A stretch of DNA of 64,000 bases from positions 114,767-178,766 of the forward strand of contig JAJEDN010000023.1 in NCBI GenBank assembly GCA_022821495.1. The letters are read 5' to 3'. This stretch comes from Candidatus Poribacteria bacterium (GTDB taxonomy: Bacteria > Poribacteria > WGA-4E > WGA-3G). Shown piece after piece: positions 51,252 through 59,859 of this stretch. The stretch's first letter is position 1. Each line of letters starts with the position of its first letter. Both the position numbers and the translations under genes were made by a program. The notes beneath the pieces are model-generated. The model saw nothing but the letters and a program-made list of their open reading frames with translations, did no database searches and was not told the DNA's origin.

Positions 51252-52154
51252 ATGGCGAAAACCGTTTTTGTAGGAGACCATGAACTGAAGTTCCCAGGTC
51301 CACACCTCGGTGTGCTTCGGGACTGCAACGCTGTGCTTGATTCAGCGGAAGGCTTACACCAACAGATAGCAGAAGACGGCTATCTACTCGCTCGCGGTCT
51401 GATTGACAAGGAAAAGATTATCGCAGGGCGGCGAGCGATCCTTGAATACGCCAAGGGAAACGGAAAAGACGAGGTTTTCAAGGATGGCACCGATATTATG
51501 GAGGCAATCGCAGGTGAAGGAAGCCCCGGACGGACGATGGGCACCCCCGCTGTTACACACCATCCAGATGTCCAGTCCGTTTTAGAAGGCGACGAACTCT
51601 TCAAGTTCTTCCGCAACTTCTTTGGTGGTGATACCCGCACGTTTGATTACAAATGGCTCCGGTTCGTCCGTCCTGATGGTTGGTCGGGACCGCATTTCGA
51701 TTTCGTCTATATGGGCAGAGGTTCTAAGCAGCTGCACACCTGTTGGGTTCCGTTCGGTGATGTGCCTGCAACGATGGGGACATTGACGGTGCTGGTCGGT
51801 TCGCATAACCTACCGAGTTTCGCACCGATTCGCGACACCTACGGCAAAACAGATGTCGATAGAGACGGGACTCCCGGACACTTCGGACGCGATCCGATGG
51901 AAATCAGTGATAAATACGGAGGTGAGTGGCAGACAGCCGATTTTGAGATGGGAGATGTTATCGTCTTCACGATGCACACGATGCATACTTCTACCAAGAA
52001 TCTTTCGGATCGGTGGCGTATCAGTTGTGACATCCGTTTCCAACCGGCAGAGCATCCGATCGACGAACGCTGGGTCGGCAAAAACCCGATTTCTCACACC
52101 GGTAGCCAGCAGATTTCGTTTGAGGAAGCGAAAAAGCAGTGGGGACTGGAATAA
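51252..52154 (+). CDS. Phytanoyl-CoA dioxygenase (PhyH) family protein
   Basis: 300 residues from ATG 51252 (GAGGA upstream; the longer frame to 51204 has none). Iron ligands HFD in PHFDFVYMGRGS and the distal His in HTSTKNLSDRWRIS with the co-substrate Arg; LVGSHNLP is the usual turn. MGTLTVLVG, LHTCWVPFGDVP and the C-terminal FEEAKKQWGLE are seen. A TTGCAC/TAAAAT pair (51160-51188) could be a weak promoter. It stops 21 bp before the first direct repeat at 52175. Confidence 0.87.
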   Translation: MAKTVFVGDHELKFPGPHLGVLRDCNAVLDSAEGLHQQIAEDGYLLARGLIDKEKIIAGRRAILEYAKGNGKDEVFKDGTDIMEAIAGEGSPGRTMGTPAVTHHPDVQSVLEGDELFKFFRNFFGGDTRTFDYKWLRFVRPDGWSGPHFDFVYMGRGSKQLHTCWVPFGDVPATMGTLTVLVGSHNLPSFAPIRDTYGKTDVDRDGTPGHFGRDPMEISDKYGGEWQTADFEMGDVIVFTMHTMHTSTKNLSDRWRISCDIRFQPAEHPIDERWVGKNPISHTGSQQISFEEAKKQWGLE

Positions 52155-52174
52155 TCCGCACACTTAAGCGGATA

Positions 52175-52233
52175 TGTATACTTTTTCGCAATTTCTATAC
52201 ATATTGGAATGTATATGTATAATTTGTATACAT
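52175..52233. repeat. 59-bp direct repeat, left copy
   Basis: Fifty-three of 59 bases match the copy at 53390-53448, in the same orientation. It is built of nested dyads: TGTATAC at the start, TATACATAT/ATATGTATA inside, and GTATACA near the end. This copy lies downstream of the Fic gene. Confidence 0.85.
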
Positions 52234-52276
52234 CCGAATATGTGGTTTCCGTTTCTTTCGGCGGTTTGCCAGAAGT

Positions 52277-53361
52277 TCATTCGGATAATACTTCTATAAG
52301 GTCTCTATTGATGTAGTAGTACTCTCGTCCTATCTTCACTTGTTCAAGCAAACCGAGTGCTACGATATCGTTCAAGTATCTTGTAGCTGTGATGCGACTA
52401 CATGCCAGTTCTTGTTCAACGATACCAATTTTGCAGTAGGGCCACTTGAAAAGTAAATCGACAAACCCTTCACGCTCAACAGCTTTCGTTCTGCCTTGTG
52501 CTTTTATCATAACGTTATTGATAAGACGATTAATTGCTTCTATTTTGTCTGCGGTGTCTCGCGAAGTCTGTTCCACTGCTGCCAAGATGTAGAGAATCCA
52601 CTGCTGCCAACTCCCGTTTTCCGTGACTTCACGAAGGTATTGATAATACGCATTCCGATTTGGATAAGAAAACGGCTGAGGTAAAGTATTGGTACATCAA
52701 GCAATCCTTGCTGTACCAAATAGAGGATGTTGAGTATACGTCCTGTTCGTCCATTCCCATCCATGAAAGGGTGTATTGCCTCAAACTGGTAGTGCATTAC
52801 GGCCATTTTGACAAGCGGTTCAAATCCATCAGTTTTATCATTAATAAATCGCTCAAGGTTCGTTAACAATCTGATAAGATTTCCGTATCCGGTTGGCGGT
52901 CTGTAAATGAGTTGTTGTGTTGCTCGGTTTTCAATCACCACGGGACCACTACGCACTTTCATTTTTTCGTCAAAAATACGCGAGCATATCTGTTCAAAGA
53001 GTTGTATGTCCAGAGTTGAGCCTTCGCGGATGCTCCTAACACCTTCCCACAATGCCTCGCGGTAGTGTAGTACTTCTTTGGTGTTGGAGTCAACATGGTT
53101 TCTGTCAGATGCCATTGCTCGGTACAGATCATCGTTAGTCGTAACGATGTTTTCGATTTCCGAACTCCTACGTGCTTCCTGAAGCGGTAGTGTATTTATC
53201 AGAACCGCTTCGTTTGGTAACGTCTTCACCAAGGCGTTTGCCTTAGAAAGCTCGGTCATTGCCAATATGCACGCTTTAAGTATGTCACGCGATTCAATAT
53301 CTGCGGTCGGTGGCAGTTCAGGAAGATCGTTCCATGGAAGATTTGGATTGAATTGAGGCAT
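52277..53361 (-). pseudogene. Fic-domain AMP-transferase-like protein with winged helix, interrupted by a frameshift
   Basis: Two reading frames (53361-52540 and 52585-52277) together encode a normal Fic protein of about 360 residues. The first holds MPQFNPNLPWNDLPELPP, an inhibitory motif S-S-E-I-E-N, and the catalytic HPFMDGNGRTGR. The second holds ASVEQ-type continuation AAVEQTSRDTADKIEAI and a C-terminal winged-helix region (SRITATRYLNDIVALGLL). The frame is lost at a run of T residues (52659-52661): adding one A to the minus-strand CCAAATC restores NRNAYYQYLREVTENG. Fic enzymes AMPylate proteins. A homopolymer sequencing error, a true pseudogene or programmed slippage are all possible. 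The start may instead be GTG 53370. Confidence 0.8.
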
Positions 53362-53389
53362 TGTTGTCACTAACCTTGATAATTGGACA

Positions 53390-53448
53390 TGTATACTTTT
53401 CCGAAATTTCTATACATATCGGCATCAATATGTATAATTTGTATACAT
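53390..53448. repeat. 59-bp direct repeat, right copy, probable Fic operator
   Basis: Second copy of the 52175-52233 repeat. Here it lies 20 bp upstream of the Fic start and holds the nested dyads TGTATAC, TATACATAT/ATATGTATA and GTATACA. Winged-helix Fic proteins often act on their own promoter, so this site could be an operator. Confidence 0.75.
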
Positions 53449-53483
53449 ATACAACCGATGTTTGGTATTCGTCCGACTCACGA

Positions 53484-54659
53484 TTAACCGAACAAGGCGC
53501 GTCGGATCTGACGGACTGCTTGGCGAATCCGATCCTCGTTTTCCACAAGCGCTATGCGGATATAGCCTTCACCGTTGTGTCCAAACCCTGCACCCGGAGA
53601 GACACAGACTTCCGCTTCGTTCAGGAGTTTCATCGAGAAATCCAAAGAGTTCAGATGTCGCCACGCTTCAGGAATAGGTGCCCAGACGAACATCGAAGCC
53701 TGCGGTTTCGGGACCTTCCACCCGATTCGATTTAACCCCTCCACAAGCACATCGCGGCGTTTCTGATAGATCGCAGCGTTTTCGATGACTGTATCCGCTG
53801 GCGTGCGTAAAGCCATGATTGCGGCAACCTGAATCGGCGCGAAAATACCGTAGTCATAGTAGCCTTTAATCCGAGCGAGTGCCTCAATAATGTCGTGATT
53901 TCCAGCTGCAAACCCGCACCGCCAACCCGCCATATTATAGGACTTGGAGAGCGAAATAAATTCAATACCGACATCCTTCGCACCCTTCGCCTGTAAAAAA
54001 CTCGGTGCTTTGTAGCCGTCAAAAACGATGTCTGCATAAGCCAAATCGTGGACGACAACGATTTCCTGTCGTTTCGCGAACGCGACGATTTCCTCAAAGA
54101 ACCCAAGATCAACGACAGCACCCGTCGGGTTATGTGGGAAACTCAAGATCAACATCTTCGGTCTCGGCCAGATATCGCGTGTGATTTCGGTGAGCGAAGG
54201 GATGAAATCGTTCTCTTCGGAGAGCGGTATGCTCACAACACTTCCGCCTGCAAGCACAATGCTATAGGTATGAATCGGGAACGTCGGGTTCGGCACCATC
54301 GCCAAGTCGCCTTCGTCAATCAAGGCTAAAGCGAGGTGTCCGAGTCCCTCTTTGGTCCCGATGACAGCAATCGCTTCCGCATTCGGATCGATGTCAACCC
54401 CGAACCGGCGTTCATAGTGCCAACTGACTTCCCTGCGGAGATTGTAGATGCCGCGTGAAGCGGAATAGCGGTGATTTCGGAGTTCCTGCGCCGCTTCTGT
54501 CAGTTTATCAATGATAGGCTGTGGTGTCGGTTGATTCGGGTTACCCATCCCCAAATCAATAATATCTATACCTTGCTGCCGACGTTCGTGTGTTATCTGT
54601 TTCAGCTTACCGAACATGTAGGGTGGAAGCCGATTTAAACGTTTTGAAAATATATCCAT
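53484..54659 (-). CDS. Class I/II aminotransferase (AlaC/LL-DAP aminotransferase-like)
   Basis: 391 residues, PLP-dependent. Seen: IIDLGMGNPNQPTP, the RYSASRGIYNLRREVS block, HNPTGAV, and SLSKSYNMAGWRCGF with the PLP Lys, plus QASMFVWAPIP and EGYIRIALVEN. These match the alanine or LL-diaminopimelate aminotransferase subgroup. Amino-group transfer between an amino acid and a 2-oxo acid is expected. It ends 36 bp from the right copy of the 59-bp repeat and lies 51 bp upstream of the sulfatase gene's end. Confidence 0.92.
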   Translation of the reverse strand: MDIFSKRLNRLPPYMFGKLKQITHERRQQGIDIIDLGMGNPNQPTPQPIIDKLTEAAQELRNHRYSASRGIYNLRREVSWHYERRFGVDIDPNAEAIAVIGTKEGLGHLALALIDEGDLAMVPNPTFPIHTYSIVLAGGSVVSIPLSEENDFIPSLTEITRDIWPRPKMLILSFPHNPTGAVVDLGFFEEIVAFAKRQEIVVVHDLAYADIVFDGYKAPSFLQAKGAKDVGIEFISLSKSYNMAGWRCGFAAGNHDIIEALARIKGYYDYGIFAPIQVAAIMALRTPADTVIENAAIYQKRRDVLVEGLNRIGWKVPKPQASMFVWAPIPEAWRHLNSLDFSMKLLNEAEVCVSPGAGFGHNGEGYIRIALVENEDRIRQAVRQIRRALFG

Positions 54660-54710
54660 TTTTCCGAAAATCCTGATGTTTTTTAGTGTTATATCAACAA
54701 ATTTATTTTT

Positions 54711-56135
54711 CTATCCATTGTGCTGCCAATATGACCGTAACCGGTCACCCCAATTCGATATTATCCGTTTCGGACTTGGATGCACAATTTGCTGCCGATG
54801 CAGTTTCACTTCCTGCCGGAGGAGTTTATCCTGATACATCTTAACGACTTCACCGTAAGCTGCATCTTCCGCCAAGTTTTTCGTCTCACCCGGATCATCC
54901 TGCCGATCGAATAGTTGTGCAAGTCCGAACTGTGTAGCATCTGGTCCGGGCGGCAAGAAATCCTCAGTTGCCTTCGGTTTATATTCCGTAACGTATTTGT
55001 ACTGCCCAGTGACGATTGAGCGTCCCCAATAATTGCTCTCTATATAGGCGTAATCGCGCCACCGGACATCTCTACCTTCAGCAAGCGGACGCAGACTCGA
55101 TCCTTGCAGCCCTTCAGGTACGTCAATACTGGCATAATCACAGACAGTAGGGAATAGGTCTACACCAGAAACGAAATGCGTTTGGTCAAACCGATCTTTC
55201 TCTACCAGAACCCCATCGCCCAAACGTGCTACGATAAACGGGACTCGGATGCTCTCTTCGTAAAGCGTGAACTTCTGAAACATCTGATGGCTTCCGCACG
55301 CCTCACCGTGGTCAGCACTGAATATGATGAGTGTGTTGTGGTGCAGAGAGGTCTCCCGTAGCAATGCGAGGACTCTTCCGATTTCTGCGTCAACCTTTTC
55401 AATAAATCTGTAATAGTTCCATCTCAAGTAACGCCAGTGGAGTTCATCCCAATCACGGATGCCTTTGAGAATAGCGGCGTGGATCAGCGCGTCATCAACC
55501 CTTCGACAGATGCGGTGCAGCACCGTCTCCCGTGCATCGTAGTCGAAGTTTTCAGGGAGTGGTGGCAAGGCATCTTCCGAAACAATTCCTTGTTCCACAG
55601 GATTTGGGATGCGTTTTTCCTCATGGTTGTGCAGATATTCGCAGACATCGTGCGGATCAACGTAGCCGATCTGCAGGTAGAACGGCTTGTCGCTATCGTA
55701 ATTCGTTAAGAAATCAGCGACTGCATGTGTAGATGCCGAATCATAATATGCAGCACCGCCAGCACCGATATTGCGTTGACCATAGTAGAGTGTCTGAAAA
55801 CTTTCACGGACATCTCTACCCGGAACATGCCATTTGCCACAGTGGAACGCCTGATAGCCACCGTCACTGAGTACCTGACCGAGATCGGGGGTCTCTGGGT
55901 GTAGATGTCCACCGTTGAAGGGGACACCTGTTTCGGAGGTATATAACCCCGTCGCCCAACTCGAACGTGCAGCCGCACACACCGGATCTGTACAATATGA
56001 TCGGCGAAAGGAGGTGCCATTCCTGTGCAGCGCATCAATATTAGGCGTATGGAGATACGGGTTTCCATAGGCAGAGATCGCATCCCACGAGTGCTGATCG
56101 GTATTGATAAAGAGAATATTCGGACGTTCGTTCAC
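54711..56135 (-). CDS. Sulfatase with C-A-A-A-R signature
   Basis: 474 residues. Seen: PNILFINTDQHSWDAI near the start, formylglycine signature C53-A-A-A-R57 in DPVCAAARSSWATG, and SADHGEACGSH for the metal Asp/His. Ala replaces the usual Pro of C-x-P-S-R; C-x-A-x-R is a known variant accepted by maturation systems, so activity is plausible. The start overlaps the stop of 56132-56920 by 4 bp. The protein lacks a signal peptide. Confidence 0.91.
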   Translation of the reverse strand: MNERPNILFINTDQHSWDAISAYGNPYLHTPNIDALHRNGTSFRRSYCTDPVCAAARSSWATGLYTSETGVPFNGGHLHPETPDLGQVLSDGGYQAFHCGKWHVPGRDVRESFQTLYYGQRNIGAGGAAYYDSASTHAVADFLTNYDSDKPFYLQIGYVDPHDVCEYLHNHEEKRIPNPVEQGIVSEDALPPLPENFDYDARETVLHRICRRVDDALIHAAILKGIRDWDELHWRYLRWNYYRFIEKVDAEIGRVLALLRETSLHHNTLIIFSADHGEACGSHQMFQKFTLYEESIRVPFIVARLGDGVLVEKDRFDQTHFVSGVDLFPTVCDYASIDVPEGLQGSSLRPLAEGRDVRWRDYAYIESNYWGRSIVTGQYKYVTEYKPKATEDFLPPGPDATQFGLAQLFDRQDDPGETKNLAEDAAYGEVVKMYQDKLLRQEVKLHRQQIVHPSPKRIISNWGDRLRSYWQHNG

Positions 56136-56920
56136 GCATTTTCTCCTATCTTTTCTTTCAGCACCAGCGTCTCGAAAAAGGTGGAAGCGATGGCGATGTC
56201 CCCATGCGTATCAAGCCACCAATATGAAGGCAAAAGCCCAGTACCATAAAGATAATAGCCGTCAAGTGGAAAAGGTGTCTGTATTGACTCAAGAAAACCG
56301 AGCCTGCTTTTTGGTCTAAGCTGCTCCAAGTCTTCAAGTAGCACGAGGTCTATTTCGTCATCTGATTCCCGGATCGTCTGTGCGAGTGCCGGAATCACGT
56401 CAAAAAGTGCCCAATTACACGTCAGTTTGACAGATGCGCCCACTGTTCCAGCAAGGATTTCGTTTCCGTTAATGCGAAGCCGCACCTCCGAATCTTCAAC
56501 AAGATACCCTTTGCACCTCAATTCAGAATATGTATCGTCCCCACTATTTCGGGCATCAATACGCCAACTGTCTGTGAGTGAACGATAGTGCTTATCACTA
56601 CAACGGAATTGCATCCGTAAATTCTCACCACTTGTTGTGTTCTCATAGTGGACAGAATAGTTCCAAAACCCGTTATCCTTGTTCCGTTCGATGATCGCTG
56701 TTCCGATGCTGAGTTCTTCGTTAGCACCTCCTCCATAGCCACGCCAATAGTTCGGTAGAATATTGTAGGCGTGTGTGAACGTCTGCCCGATTCGCGTGTC
56801 ACACGCTGTGGTTTCCGCGTAATACTCACGGAGCGTTCCAATCAATTCCTGTGCGAATTGGGGGTTTTGTGCACCATGATTGTAGTCAAACGACCAATGA
56901 CGCCCACTGTTATCATTCAT
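56132..56920 (-). CDS. Hypothetical protein between endonuclease V and sulfatase
   Basis: 262 residues, no family recognised. The N-terminus (GRHWSFDYNHGAQNPQFAQELI) is polar; the centre has several beta-strand patterns and a Trp-rich area (FWNYSVHYENTT, DSWRIDARN), and the C-terminal half has DEIDLVLLEDLEQLRPKSRLGF and a YYLYGTGLLPSYWWLDTHGD segment. It overlaps the upstream endonuclease V gene and the downstream sulfatase gene by 4 bp each, so all three are probably translated from one transcript. Confidence 0.72.
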   Translation of the reverse strand: MNDNSGRHWSFDYNHGAQNPQFAQELIGTLREYYAETTACDTRIGQTFTHAYNILPNYWRGYGGGANEELSIGTAIIERNKDNGFWNYSVHYENTTSGENLRMQFRCSDKHYRSLTDSWRIDARNSGDDTYSELRCKGYLVEDSEVRLRINGNEILAGTVGASVKLTCNWALFDVIPALAQTIRESDDEIDLVLLEDLEQLRPKSRLGFLESIQTPFPLDGYYLYGTGLLPSYWWLDTHGDIAIASTFFETLVLKEKIGENA

Positions 56921-57591
56921 GTGTTTAGTCGGGGGGTTTTACCGGATGCAGCGTTGTGGGCATAGCGTGTCGTTTCAGGTAAACGATAACCTCGACAACA
57001 TGCCAATGTCCATGTGCGGGCTGAATCCAAGGAGATTCGATGTCCTATGGACACGTACACCACTCGAACGTTCGTCCGCGTGCGAACTGCGGCACCGATC
57101 ACTTCCTCTTTGTCGATGAGATATGTGTAAGCACCTTGTTCCGCGTCTGGTTCTTCATATCGCCCCCAGAGCCGGGATTTTGCGCAACCGATCGTCGGCT
57201 TATCCAAGATCAAACCTAAGTGAGATGCAAGTCCGAAGCGTCTGGGGTGCGCAATGCCTTGTCCATCTACTATTACCAGATCGGGTATCGTTTGCAGCTG
57301 GTCGAATGCTGTTAGCAGTGGTGGGATTTCCCGAAAGGACAGCAACCCCGGTATATAAGGAAAACGAACAGGGCTCTGTGTAACCACGCTATCTACCACT
57401 TGCAGTTCGGGGAAACTGAGGACGACCACGGATGCGATTGCGATGTCCTTTTTTAATCCGATGTCTACCCCTGCCACGGTGTTGATTGTCCCAAACTGGT
57501 CTGTTTGAATTACCTGAGTGCGAAGTTCGTTTTGGAGCTGCCGCGCTTCTTCAGGTATAACATCCCATGAGTGGAGGGCGCGATAATTCAT
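56917..57591 (-). CDS. nfi: Endonuclease V
   Basis: 224 residues. Cuts DNA one base 3' of deaminated bases such as inosine. Seen: VAGVDIGLK with the first catalytic Asp, PYIPGLLSFREIPPLL with the wedge Tyr and conserved Glu, IVDGQGIAHPRRFGLASHLG with the next Asp, and SIGHRIS near the C-terminus. Length is normal. It is the first of three overlapping genes ahead of the sulfatase, an odd partner for a repair enzyme. Confidence 0.93.
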   Translation of the reverse strand: MNYRALHSWDVIPEEARQLQNELRTQVIQTDQFGTINTVAGVDIGLKKDIAIASVVVLSFPELQVVDSVVTQSPVRFPYIPGLLSFREIPPLLTAFDQLQTIPDLVIVDGQGIAHPRRFGLASHLGLILDKPTIGCAKSRLWGRYEEPDAEQGAYTYLIDKEEVIGAAVRTRTNVRVVYVSIGHRISLDSARTWTLACCRGYRLPETTRYAHNAASGKTPRLNT

Positions 57592-57746
57592 AGCTGCCGC
57601 TGTTCGTTTTCAATGTAAATGCCGTTTTGTTTTACAATGTCCAAGTATCATGGCACGGTGGTAAACCCTCCGACCGGACGCTAACATTATAACACAAAAA
57701 TCTTCAATTGTCAAGCCCTTTCGGCGTCGTCTACGCGTAGAAACGG

Positions 57747-57902
57747 CTATTTTTCGGATGCTGTCTTTTTGACTTCAATAGCACCAGGCTTCGTTATATG
57801 CCGGATGCCCGCGAAAAAGGCAGAGAGGATTAGATAACCGCCACCAATACCGATGAGGGCACCCAAACTACCAATAATGATTTCTATTCCGTTGAACATC
57901 AT
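57747..57902 (-). CDS. Small 51-residue membrane protein
   Basis: Found by reading the minus strand; too short for usual thresholds. It starts MMFNGIEIIIGSLGALIGIG, with one hydrophobic segment (about 6-31), then a basic tail GIRHITKPGAIEVKKTASEK. GAGGAG precedes ATG 57902 by seven bases. No family was recognised. The rest of the gene-free stretch 57592-58218 shows one hairpin (58041-58063) and AT-rich sequence. Confidence 0.6.
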   Translation of the reverse strand: MMFNGIEIIIGSLGALIGIGGGYLILSAFFAGIRHITKPGAIEVKKTASEK

Positions 57903-58040
57903 AACATTCTCCTCAACATGAGATTTATATGATAGCCCTATGTGAGCCTGTTGACGTTTCTCAGGCTTTAAGCTGTCGCCAGAATTATTGCAAGTAAACG
58001 GTAGTATCTATTAATCGGTTTCAATTTTGTTTATTAAATT

Positions 58041-58063
58041 TACCGATTTACGATAAATTGGTA
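58041..58063. promoter_or_regulatory. Hairpin in gene-free region
   Basis: TACCGATTTA (58041-58050) and TAAATTGGTA (58054-58063) pair with a 3-nt loop and one G-U pair. It is A/T rich and lies in the gene-free stretch between the small membrane protein and the NadD-like gene. Confidence 0.4.
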
Positions 58064-58218
58064 ATAATTGACATGAACACGCCAAAAAGATAGCAAGAAT
58101 CATGCCAATACAGAAACGCTAAAATGGAGAGATACGTTAGGAAAGTGTGTGGTATCTGACACAATTGGATAGAAATTCAGAGGAGAGTGTATCAAAATAG
58201 AAACACGTTGCTATGATT

Positions 58219-59004
58219 TTACTGGATGTCTGCTGTTTTAGGGTTCGGGGAACACAGATCAATCATTGTAAGAATACTCGGTGGTACAAGGTGCTCGATC
58301 GCTTCGCCGCGTGCCAACAACTCACGGGCTTGTGTTGAAGACATATAGGCATACGCGTCCGGCAACAGAATACTTGAAACATAGGCAGCATACTGTCGCA
58401 TTTCCGGTTGTGCCATGAAAGACGCTATTGTTTTAATATCCGCCTCTGCCCGATTTGCGACAATGAAGCGGGCTGCAATAAACAGCTCCTTCAATTCAGT
58501 GTGGAAATCTGTATAATATTTTGCGTCAAAGATCCTAACGAGGGTATCATATCCGACAATAAAGTGGAATTCAGTCGTCGATGGGAATATAGACTTTAAG
58601 GCGGTGACTTTATCAATATATCTACCGTGGCTTGATACACCGACAGAGAAGCCTGCTCGGTTCTCTGCATATTTTTTAACCGTCAAAAGCCTCGCCGCAA
58701 GTGGTAGACCGTAGACCGATTTATCTACGTTCGCCTTTGCGAGGAGCAAAAGCAGTTCATCCAACTGATATTTAGCGACTGTATCCTCTACCATCCGAGT
58801 ATGCGCGAGTGTCAATGGATTGAAGGACCCTGAAAAAATACCGAGTTTTTTACCGGATTTAAGTATAGGTGATGTAGCGCGGTGAACAAGTTCTATCTGC
58901 GGCGGTGCTCCTGGGTCCAACTGGTTAAAGAGTTCCGTGTACCGTTCATAGTCTGGATGGTTCTCGCATTTTTGTCTTAACAGATTTAATAGTGAGTTTG
59001 CCAT
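58219..59004 (-). CDS. NadD-like nicotinate-nucleotide adenylyltransferase family protein
   Basis: 261 residues, longer than usual NadD (about 200). An N-terminal extension of about 50 residues precedes the nucleotidyltransferase start GIFSGSFNPLTLAH, a variant of G-x-F-x-P-x-H-x-G-H with T-x-x-H kept. Later YMSSTQARELLARGE carries the usual S-S-T-x-x-R signature. NadD adenylates nicotinate mononucleotide in NAD synthesis. Because of the LAH variant and the extension, a related nucleotide substrate cannot be excluded. Confidence 0.78.
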   Translation of the reverse strand: MANSLLNLLRQKCENHPDYERYTELFNQLDPGAPPQIELVHRATSPILKSGKKLGIFSGSFNPLTLAHTRMVEDTVAKYQLDELLLLLAKANVDKSVYGLPLAARLLTVKKYAENRAGFSVGVSSHGRYIDKVTALKSIFPSTTEFHFIVGYDTLVRIFDAKYYTDFHTELKELFIAARFIVANRAEADIKTIASFMAQPEMRQYAAYVSSILLPDAYAYMSSTQARELLARGEAIEHLVPPSILTMIDLCSPNPKTADIQ

Positions 59005-59056
59005 TACAGTACACCCATGTTCGTGTTTTGGTCAAAGGGACTGTGTGAAAATAGGA

Positions 59057-59848
59057 TTAATCTGTGTTGGTTTCCGCTTTCTTCGCTTCTTCCCAAATCG
59101 CGTCTAAACTTTCTAAGTTTTGTGCCTCAAAATTTGTGCCGCGGCGTTCTAATTCCGCTTCCATCCACTTAAAACGCTTCGTAAATTTTCGGTTTGCTTG
59201 TCGCAACGTCTCTTCGGCTTGGTGTTCCATAAAACGACACAGGTTAACGATAGCGAATAATAGATCACCGAGTTCCATTTCAATCGCCTCTGGTTCACCG
59301 GCGTTGATACTAACCTTGACCTCCTCAAGTTCCTCCTCGACCTTGGCAACGACATCTTTGAGTTCATCCCAATCGAAGCCGACACGTGCCGCTCGGTTCT
59401 GTATTTTCTGGGCACGGAGCAGTGTAGGAAGCGCGCTCGGAATCCCATCAAGTACGGATTTTCGATCCTCATAGCCTGCTTCTTGGCGTTTGATCGCCTC
59501 CCAATTTTTCAAGACTTCATCCGAATTCTCAACATCTACATCACCAAAGACATGCGGATGGCGGCGGATCAACTTCTCTGTTAATGTCTCAATTACGCCG
59601 TAAATGTCAAAATTCTCATCTTCGGCTGCAATCTGTGCCTGGAGCATGATATTCAAAAGCAGGTCACCGAGTTCCTCTTTCAGTTTCTTTGGGTCTCCCA
59701 CGTCAATTGCTTCAAGGGTCTCGTAGGTTTCCTCAATGAGTGTAGATTTCAGCGTCTCATGCGTCTGTTCACGATCCCATGGGCATCCGTTTTCGCTCCT
59801 TAATGTAGCGATGACATCAACAAGTTCTTCAAACAGATTTTTTGGCAT
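59057..59848 (-). CDS. mazG: Nucleoside triphosphate pyrophosphohydrolase MazG (full length)
   Basis: 263 residues from ATG 59848 (AGGAG before it; a GTG at 59863 also reads in frame). Seen: DVIATLRSENGCPWDREQTHETL, the E-x-x-E-x12-E-x-x-D block in LIEETYETLEAI and ELGDLLLNIMLQAQIA, and a second helical half with EEELEEVKVSI and ELGDLLFAIVNLCRFMEHQAEETL. MazG removes aberrant nucleoside triphosphates and can affect ppGpp levels. It lies 11 bp after the end of the esterase-like gene at 59860. Confidence 0.92.
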   Translation of the reverse strand: MPKNLFEELVDVIATLRSENGCPWDREQTHETLKSTLIEETYETLEAIDVGDPKKLKEELGDLLLNIMLQAQIAAEDENFDIYGVIETLTEKLIRRHPHVFGDVDVENSDEVLKNWEAIKRQEAGYEDRKSVLDGIPSALPTLLRAQKIQNRAARVGFDWDELKDVVAKVEEELEEVKVSINAGEPEAIEMELGDLLFAIVNLCRFMEHQAEETLRQANRKFTKRFKWMEAELERRGTNFEAQNLESLDAIWEEAKKAETNTD

Positions 59849-59859
59849 ACATTTCTCCT

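Noticed and set aside
53461..53677. Plus-strand frame overlapping the end of the aminotransferase
   Set aside because: Shadow frame; the minus strand carries a complete PLP enzyme.
58074..58100. TTGACA at 58068 as a plus-strand promoter
   Set aside because: No plus-strand gene follows and the -10 match is poor.
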